A stretch of 64,000 bases of DNA. It comes from Opitutia bacterium UBA7876. GTDB lineage: Bacteria > Verrucomicrobiota > Verrucomicrobiia > Opitutales > Seribacteraceae. The notes beneath the pieces are model-generated. The model was given only the letters and a program-made list of their open reading frames with translations, did no database searches and was not told where the DNA came from. Made by a program: the position numbers and the translations under genes. This document shows, piece by piece, positions 58,542 through 64,000 of the stretch (the first letter of the stretch is position 1; the number at the start of each line of letters is the position of its first letter). The stretch covers positions 41,715-105,714 of the forward strand of contig DLRY01000038.1 in assembly GCA_002500665.1 (NCBI GenBank), in the 5' to 3' direction.

Positions 58542-60421
58542 GAATCCTTGGTAATTCCTTTTAAAATTTGTTCAAAATTTATCAGGGACCAGATAAGCAG
58601 CCTTCGATTTTCCTCCCCATTCAAATGCTCTTGAACCAAGCTCTTCACGCAATCCCCATCCATGAATCCGTAAATGTGAGATTTATCATTGAATACCACG
58701 CTCTTCACGAAATCCATGCTCTCCCCCTTGAACCAACTGGCATCAGGAGAGGAGAAACCTTGTTTCTTAGCTTTTGTTACCTCATGAGGGATGTGTCTTT
58801 TCATCATGTCTCTCAGAATTTGCTTCCCCTCACTCGTCTTATGATGGCTCTTGGATTTCTTCCAGATATCGTTTTCGTTAACTTGTAAGACTTCGCCCAG
58901 ATTACTGATTTTCAAATTGACGGGACACTCCATTGCGAAGTCAACTAAGTCGTTGTCCATGAACGGGACCCGAGTTTCCAGAGAGTGGGCCATACTCAAC
59001 TTATCCTCCACCACAAAAAGGCCGTGCAGGAATGTCTTGGCTTCAAAATAAAGGGAGTGGTTGATGTAATCCTCAGGTTTCTCCAGAGAATTCTCGTGGC
59101 GAAGAAATACATTTCGAAAAATTTCCCTTGTATCAATGTCCTTCACGTCTTCCCAAATGGGAGCAAATACCTGCCGGATGATGGAACGCGGGATCAATCT
59201 TTGCCAGTACTGAAAATACTGGTCCACGTAATCCTCGAAATTCTGGCTTTTGACCGCCCGGTAGTACCGCCAGGGATACCCTCCGAAAAGTTCGTCTCCA
59301 CCAGCACCCGACAAGACGACTTTAACGAACTTGCTGGCAAGTTGCGAAACATAAAAATTAGGATAGCTCTGCCCTACTCTCGGTTCCTCCAAGTGAAAAG
59401 AAAGCCTTGGCAGGCAGCGTTCCATGTCACCGGCTTTTAAAACCATCTCGTAATGTTCGGTTTTAAATTTAGCAGACATGGCTTCCGCCTTTGCCCGTTC
59501 ATCAAACGCAAGCTCGATTCCGGAGGCAGAGCTCAGGTCAAATCCGCAGGTGAAAGTTTTTAGGCAAGGGAAGGACTTAGTCGCAATAGCTGTAATTGAA
59601 CCCGAGTCCATACCGCCACTCAAGTAACTCCCCAGCTCAACATCACTGACCAACTGTCTATTAACCGCCTGTTTAAACAAGCGGTCCAGTTCATCTTCGT
59701 ACTCATGCTTGCATATGGGTTTATCGGGTTCCCTGAATTGGTAATCCCAATATTGAAAAATCTGCAGGCTTGGGGACTTCGCAGCCAGCTTCAGAACTCC
59801 GTAATGCCCCGAAGGCAAAAGCTTGATTCCCTCAAGTAGGGTTTGATCCGTAAAAATATTCTGAAAGGTAAAATATTCAAGTAGCGCCGTCTTGTTAATC
59901 TTTTGCTCAAATTCGGCATGCTCCAAAATTGCCTTTTGCTCGGAACCGAAAAGGACTGTCTTGTGATCTTCGAAAAAATAAAGGGGCTTAACTCCATATC
60001 TGTCTCGAGCAAGCAACAAGGATTTCTCCTTTCGGTCCCATAACGCCAAGGCAAACATACCGTTAAATCTCAAAAGAGCCTCTTCACCCCATTCGGATAA
60101 GGCGTTAAGAACGACCTCGGAATCCGTTTGTGACCTGAAACGGTGCCCCTTGGATTCAAGTTCAGTCCTCAGCTCACGAAAATTATAGACTTCACCATTA
60201 TAACTCAGGACAAATCTCTGTTCGGAGCAAATCATCGGTTGATGTCCAGCTGGCGAAAGATCAATAATCGCCAGCCGGCGATGGCCAAGTCCGACGCACT
60301 CCTCTATCCAGTGTCCTTCTCCGTCCGGACCCCGATGAACAAGAGCGTTGGTCATCCTCTTTAGGGAAACGGGAGAAACAGAATCCCCATCAAGCCTAAG
60401 TTCTCCCGCTATACCGCACAT
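58538..60421 (-). CDS. asnB: asparagine-synthase-type glutamine amidotransferase (second copy)
   Basis: Glutamine amidotransferase of 627 residues, paralogous to the copy near 33 kb. It has MCGIAGEL with Cys2, HRRLAIIDLSPAGHQPM, NGEVYNFRELRTEL, GSYLSGGMDSGSI (ATP-pyrophosphatase loop), VVLSGAGGDELFGGYPWRYYRAV and VEDKLSMAHSLETRVPFMDN. All active-site elements are present. The two copies differ clearly, so this is not a recent duplication. It probably amidates a uronic acid, or another acid group in a different glycan, since its neighbours differ from those of the first copy. Confidence 0.9.
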   Translation of the reverse strand: MCGIAGELRLDGDSVSPVSLKRMTNALVHRGPDGEGHWIEECVGLGHRRLAIIDLSPAGHQPMICSEQRFVLSYNGEVYNFRELRTELESKGHRFRSQTDSEVVLNALSEWGEEALLRFNGMFALALWDRKEKSLLLARDRYGVKPLYFFEDHKTVLFGSEQKAILEHAEFEQKINKTALLEYFTFQNIFTDQTLLEGIKLLPSGHYGVLKLAAKSPSLQIFQYWDYQFREPDKPICKHEYEDELDRLFKQAVNRQLVSDVELGSYLSGGMDSGSITAIATKSFPCLKTFTCGFDLSSASGIELAFDERAKAEAMSAKFKTEHYEMVLKAGDMERCLPRLSFHLEEPRVGQSYPNFYVSQLASKFVKVVLSGAGGDELFGGYPWRYYRAVKSQNFEDYVDQYFQYWQRLIPRSIIRQVFAPIWEDVKDIDTREIFRNVFLRHENSLEKPEDYINHSLYFEAKTFLHGLFVVEDKLSMAHSLETRVPFMDNDLVDFAMECPVNLKISNLGEVLQVNENDIWKKSKSHHKTSEGKQILRDMMKRHIPHEVTKAKKQGFSSPDASWFKGESMDFVKSVVFNDKSHIYGFMDGDCVKSLVQEHLNGEENRRLLIWSLINFEQILKGITKDS

Positions 60422-60427
60422 GGAAAT

Positions 60428-61315
60428 TTATTCCCGAAGACCTCTAGCAGTGATTCCATAATGATCCACGTGAAAATGACTGATCTCAATTGCGTTTTTC
60501 TCAAACCACAACTTTACCTCATCCGGCGTATGCCGCGTGCAGAGCTGGGGATGGTACCAATCATAGTTAATGGCAGCATTGGATTCGAAGCTCATATTCG
60601 GATTCCAGAAACACTTTAAAAAGAAATGATAAATTAATCTCTGGATATGATACTTCCCTCCTTCAATCCCAAGAAGTTCGATTTCAGGAACCTCAATCGT
60701 TACATCCAGTTCGGAAAGAGCTCTTCCTAATTCCGTAATTTTCTTCATCTCATCGAAAGCCTTTTCGTATTCGTATTCTGAAATTATATCGCGAACGAAG
60801 TCATCGGCATGTTCCCTTATTGGCGCTTTCTTTTTATAGACGTAAATTGCGATCTCTCCTTCTGGAGACAAAAGTTCTACAAGATTTGAAAAAGCCTCTG
60901 CAGGATCTGCAGTATGGTGAAGGACTTCCTGACAATATATAAGATCGAATTTGCCAATGCCGGATAGATCTCCTAGTAAATCCTTCTCATAGATTTTCAA
61001 ATTTGGGGAACCCGATAAATTCTCTTTTGCAACTGATGCCGCAGTCAAATCTATGCCAACGATTTCCTGGGTAGGTTCGGTATTCATTCGAAGTAATGCC
61101 GTGACGCGCCCATTTCCGCATCCTGCATCAAGAATCCTTTCCCTATTGCCTAACCATCCCTGAAAATCATCTATCGAATTGAAACCGTTTCTACTCGTGA
61201 TCCATTTCTGGATATCGGAACCCTCTCTCAGGGTTTCAGCAAACGCAAGATCCCTGTTCAAATGCCACTTGTCTTTGAAACTCTGATAGGTTTGGCTAAT
61301 ATTTTGATTTTTCAT
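60428..61315 (-). CDS. class I SAM-dependent methyltransferase
   Basis: Methyltransferase of 295 residues with motif I ERILDAGCGNGRVTALL, VGIDLTAASVAKENLSG, FDLIYCQEVLHHTADPAEAFSNLVELLSPEGEIAIYVYKKKAPIREHADDFVRD. The C-terminal region ending GITARGLRE is an LHHT-type family seen in polysaccharide loci. It starts 140 nt from the preceding epimerase gene; this gap is A+T-rich and has no supported gene. asnB follows after 6 nt. Substrate unknown. Confidence 0.82.
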   Translation of the reverse strand: MKNQNISQTYQSFKDKWHLNRDLAFAETLREGSDIQKWITSRNGFNSIDDFQGWLGNRERILDAGCGNGRVTALLRMNTEPTQEIVGIDLTAASVAKENLSGSPNLKIYEKDLLGDLSGIGKFDLIYCQEVLHHTADPAEAFSNLVELLSPEGEIAIYVYKKKAPIREHADDFVRDIISEYEYEKAFDEMKKITELGRALSELDVTIEVPEIELLGIEGGKYHIQRLIYHFFLKCFWNPNMSFESNAAINYDWYHPQLCTRHTPDEVKLWFEKNAIEISHFHVDHYGITARGLRE

Positions 61316-61456
61316 TAGGAATTAAGGTAGCAAACAAATATGGGTCGTTGTCCTTGAAGCTTCGTTAACTTTTTATTGCTGGCTATTTTCAATCAAACCA
61401 CCTCGAAACATTCGTGTTTGAAGGTACCTCGCGTTTATTCCCGTGCAAAAGGAGCT

Positions 61457-62437
61457 TCAATGAAAACCTACTTCGTTTGATTCCCGCCAATCGATCAGGC
61501 GCTGCAAGCCCGTGCGCAAATCATACTTATAGGTGAAACCGAGATCAGCCGTCGCCTTTTTAGGGCAACCAATACGATTTTGAACCAGTCTTCTGGCATC
61601 ATCTTCGCTGTATGGGTTGTAGGTTACCTTCAGCTCAGATTTCTTTAGATCCAGAATGGTGTCGCAAAGTTCCTTGATGCTCGTCTGCACTCCCGTACCG
61701 ACGTTGTAGAATTCATCCGTGGCTTCGGACTCCAAGGAGCAAAGGTTGCTCCTTGCGACGTCCTCGACGTCGATGAAATCGTAAGCTTGGGTTCCGTCTC
61801 CGTTGATGGTAGGCGGTTCATTTGCATCGATCTTATTCAGCATGATGGGAATCACCCCAGTGTAAGCTGCGGTTTGATCCTGGTGCGGTCCGTATACGTT
61901 CATGTACCTCAGGCCGACGTAACTAAGGCCATATCTGTCGAAATAAGCCCGGCACATGGCCTCGCCGGCTATCTTGGTCGCGCCATAGAAGTTCTTATTG
62001 TTGAACGGATGACTTTCGGTCATCGGCACCTCGGACGCATCTCCGTAAACGGAAGCGGAAGATGAGTATACCAGTCGCTTGATGTTGTTCTTTACGCATG
62101 CCTCCAGAACGTTGAAGGTGCCTTCGATATTTACGTGGAAGGCAGTCCGGGGGAAATCCTTGCAATGAAGCAGCCACATGGCCGCAAGGTGAATCACGGC
62201 ATCCATACCCTTCATCGCATCGTTAAGGATGTCCAGTTCACGGACGTCGCCTCCATGAGGATAAACCTCGCATCGGGGATCCTTCAGGCTTTCCTCGATG
62301 TTGCTCATTTTTCCGCGAGCGAAGTTGTCGAAGACAACCACTTTTCCGACTTTGGTCTTAAGTAATTCGGAAACTACGAAACTTCCGATGAAGCCTCCGC
62401 CTCCGATCACTAAAATCTTACTGTCATCTATATTCAT
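61457..62437 (-). CDS. NAD-dependent epimerase/dehydratase (UDP-glucose 4-epimerase-like)
   Basis: Extended SDR of 326 residues with VIGGGGFIGSFVVSEL, HLAAMWLLHCKDFPRTAFHVN, SSSASVYG with the catalytic Ser, FYGATK with Tyr/Lys, RYMNVYGPHQD and AYDFIDVEDVA. AAGGA precedes the ATG at a good distance. It resembles WbpP/UDP-glucuronate-epimerase-like enzymes and could make a C4-epimer or a 4-keto sugar. It is A+T-richer than galE and probably belongs to a different transfer unit. Confidence 0.85.
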   Translation of the reverse strand: MNIDDSKILVIGGGGFIGSFVVSELLKTKVGKVVVFDNFARGKMSNIEESLKDPRCEVYPHGGDVRELDILNDAMKGMDAVIHLAAMWLLHCKDFPRTAFHVNIEGTFNVLEACVKNNIKRLVYSSSASVYGDASEVPMTESHPFNNKNFYGATKIAGEAMCRAYFDRYGLSYVGLRYMNVYGPHQDQTAAYTGVIPIMLNKIDANEPPTINGDGTQAYDFIDVEDVARSNLCSLESEATDEFYNVGTGVQTSIKELCDTILDLKKSELKVTYNPYSEDDARRLVQNRIGCPKKATADLGFTYKYDLRTGLQRLIDWRESNEVGFH

Positions 62438-62535
62438 AATATCCTTTTATAGTCTGAGAATCTCTTCCTTAAATTTTCTTGATGCCCAACAAGCGAAAAA
62501 AAGTCTCAAAACCAATTTTTTGTCCATTGGATTGG

Positions 62536-63573
62536 TCAAGTCGATAGTCTTTGAATGGCGGAGAATCTTTTTCGGTATTTTCCTATCGGCTTATCAACAC
62601 ACAGTAGTATGGCATATGCAATAGCTAGAAGAATGGAAAGAGCCAACATCGAACCGAGTGGAGTAAGGTGCTTGTCACTTGTGATAAGTGTCGGAGAGTT
62701 AAAAAAATTCGTATTTAGCAAAATCGTGTTAAGGGTTCCCACCATAAGGTATACTGGGTAGGTCATGTCGCCTATAAGATCATCAAGTTTGCTCCGCTTT
62801 GCCCGGTAAAGCATGACTATCATAAGTGCTGAGACGGGTAACGATGATAAGTATGCTAGAGTTACTGAAAAGCTGGGTATGAATAGCCCTATGCAAACTA
62901 AAGACAAAAGAAGACCGCATGCTCTGACCTCCGAATAGTTTATGTAGACACGTTCTCGGTAATGGTAGACGACACTCCCCAAACTGTAGGGAAGAAGTGC
63001 AGCAGGCAGAAAACTGTAAAGCAAATTACCGGCTATCGCAGTTTGGCCGGAAGCAATGTAGTTCTTTGCAACGATCCACAATATTGGGAAAAGAACAACG
63101 CATGTAATAAGGGAGTAAAGCGCGCACTTGGGACTCCTGGCGATTATGACTACACTTGTAACGTACATCATCATTTCGACGTCAACCGCCCAAGAAATAG
63201 GTACTACGACATCTGCTCTTCCAATCCCAAAGATCGTATTACCAAAAATCAGTAGATTTGCTGTAATATCCCTGTAAGTTCCGAAAAAAGACTCTCCGAT
63301 CCTGTTCCAATCAAATCCCAGAACAAACAGGTAAAGAAGTATGGTCAGTACCATTACTGCGTAATAGCAGGGATATAGCCGAAGAATTCTGGAAACGAGG
63401 AATCTCTTAAGGCCCGCTCTTCCGAAGCCATACTTTTCATTAAGAATTAAGGTCATAAGAAAACCGCTTAGAATAAAAAAACCCCAAACGCCAATTCCTG
63501 GAATCACTTCAATACCTATGAATTTTCCTGCAACGACCATCAAAGCAAAAGCAAAGCGAAGAATTCCGAACAT
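62536..63573 (-). CDS. acyltransferase-3 family membrane O-acyltransferase
   Basis: Polytopic membrane protein of 345 residues with about ten helices, acyltransferase 3 family (O-acetylation of surface glycans). It contains LRFAFALMVVAGKF, GVWGFFILSGFLMTLIL, KRFLVSRILRLYPCYYAVM, ISWAVDVEMMMYV and a late CVDKPIGKYR. At residue 17 a Lys stands where many AT3 enzymes have the essential His (VxxxHxx), so activity is uncertain. It lies directly after a broken carbamoyltransferase gene. Expected role: acetylate the polysaccharide; not proven. Confidence 0.8.
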   Translation of the reverse strand: MFGILRFAFALMVVAGKFIGIEVIPGIGVWGFFILSGFLMTLILNEKYGFGRAGLKRFLVSRILRLYPCYYAVMVLTILLYLFVLGFDWNRIGESFFGTYRDITANLLIFGNTIFGIGRADVVVPISWAVDVEMMMYVTSVVIIARSPKCALYSLITCVVLFPILWIVAKNYIASGQTAIAGNLLYSFLPAALLPYSLGSVVYHYRERVYINYSEVRACGLLLSLVCIGLFIPSFSVTLAYLSSLPVSALMIVMLYRAKRSKLDDLIGDMTYPVYLMVGTLNTILLNTNFFNSPTLITSDKHLTPLGSMLALSILLAIAYAILLCVDKPIGKYRKRFSAIQRLST

Positions 63574-63589
63574 GATTTATTGAGGATGC

Positions 63590-63865
63590 CTAGGCATAAT
63601 TGAAAATCCTTTTGTCGAATTTCGGAAGCACGGGCTTGCTGGTAATCCTCCCTCCCAGCGGCTTATCGTAGAAAACAATTTGCCCGACATCCCGCAGGGA
63701 AAATTCGCCTTGCTCCAGACAATATTTTATTGCTTCAACAGGAAAACCGGGGTCGTGCTTCTTTCTCGTGAAACGTTCCTCTTGAGCGGCGGCCTTGATG
63801 TGACCATCCTCAAGCATAGCCGCCGCACTATCATGATAATATGCAGAGATACCCAGAATGATCAT
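63590..63865 (-). pseudogene. NodU/CmcH-type carbamoyltransferase, N-terminal remnant
   Basis: Frame of 91 codons matching only the first part of the NodU/CmcH carbamoyltransferase family: MIILGISAYYHDSAAA, AAAQEERFTRKKHDPGFPVEAIKYCLEQG and QIVFYDKPL. The family protein is about 600 residues and uses carbamoyl phosphate to carbamoylate sugars. Here the frame ends after a short unrelated-looking tail (KPVLPKFDKRIFNYA), and the acyltransferase gene follows within 17 nt, so the rest is gone. No Shine-Dalgarno. The 135 bases to the window end show no gene I can support. Confidence 0.7.
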
Positions 63866-64000
63866 AAAGTAGAAGACGAGTGCACGGATGAGGCTGAATT
63901 TCTAATTCAAAGTGATTTTACTGCAGGAAACACCGAAAATGTTCCATCACACAAAAGGCGTACAGACGGGATAAAACGGCTTCGCCGGCATGAAAAAGGT

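Noticed and set aside
62512..62530. CCAAT/ATTGG hairpin with four T after the acyltransferase gene as a terminator
   Set aside because: Five-base A/T-containing stem with a 9-nt loop and a short T run is too weak to call.
1..64000. CRISPR arrays, insertion sequences, att sites and parS
   Set aside because: No regularly spaced repeats, no transposase or integrase frames, and no palindrome matching the parS consensus were found on reading through.

Overview
The window comes from a Gram-negative bacterium. It carries LPS-heptose genes (hldA, gmhB), a lipoprotein-like DUF192 protein, secG and a large surface-polysaccharide locus. The housekeeping content (uvrA, secG, parB, fmt, der, tRNA-Val), frequent GTG/TTG starts, tight 4-base overlaps and a SecG with a proline-rich tail would suit a Verrucomicrobiota/PVC-type organism. 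That placement is a low-confidence inference; no marker gene here settles it. Similarity statements below rest on motif reading and recall of family sequences, not on a database search.

Layout. 1-4.2 kb: the 5' part of gmd (leaving the window), a tRNA-Val, a DUF805 protein, a 55-residue membrane protein coupled to an SDR, and a Dabb protein. 3-18.7 kb: mostly minus-strand housekeeping genes: uvrA plus an AI-2E-type permease, two aminotransferases (one with an Lrp/AsnC regulator), a LolA-like protein, secG, parB, a LysM protein, fmt, der (with a clear terminator), and a heptose operon hldA-gmhB-nudix. 18.7-64 kb: one very large minus-strand polysaccharide locus of about 42 genes, most abutting or overlapping.

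Within the polysaccharide locus, 18.7-37.6 kb is GC-richer. It holds galE, a sugar phosphotransferase, wecB, a sugar formyltransferase, an SGNH hydrolase, a tandem pair of glycosyltransferase-like paralogues, and three SDR enzymes resembling Bordetella O-antigen WbmF, WbmH and WbmG. These are followed by an asparagine-synthase-type amidotransferase, a PglK-type flippase and a WecA-type transferase. From 37.7 to 49.2 kb the DNA is visibly more A+T-rich. It contains a second sugar phosphotransferase, a UDP-sugar dehydrogenase, several glycosyltransferases, an EpsG-type polymerase and two unusual accessory enzymes (a PhyH-type dioxygenase and an alpha/alpha-toroid protein).

The most interesting part is 49.2-56.1 kb. 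Read in the direction of transcription it encodes a sulfotransferase-like P-loop protein, a CysC-like kinase, a methyltransferase, a PEP-synthase-like kinase, a C26 glutamine-amidotransferase-like hydrolase, a CysQ-like phosphatase and a LicC-like cytidylyltransferase. Five of these match the enzyme set of the Campylobacter jejuni O-methyl-phosphoramidate capsule pathway (Cj1415, Cj1416, Cj1417, Cj1418, Cj1419/Cj1420). The two extra genes suggest a PAPS-like logic: a sulfotransferase-fold phosphoramidoyl transferase using a 3'-phospho-CDP-amidate donor, and a CysQ-type phosphatase recycling the 3'-phosphonucleotide by-product. The locus ends at 63.9 kb with a truncated NodU-type carbamoyltransferase remnant.
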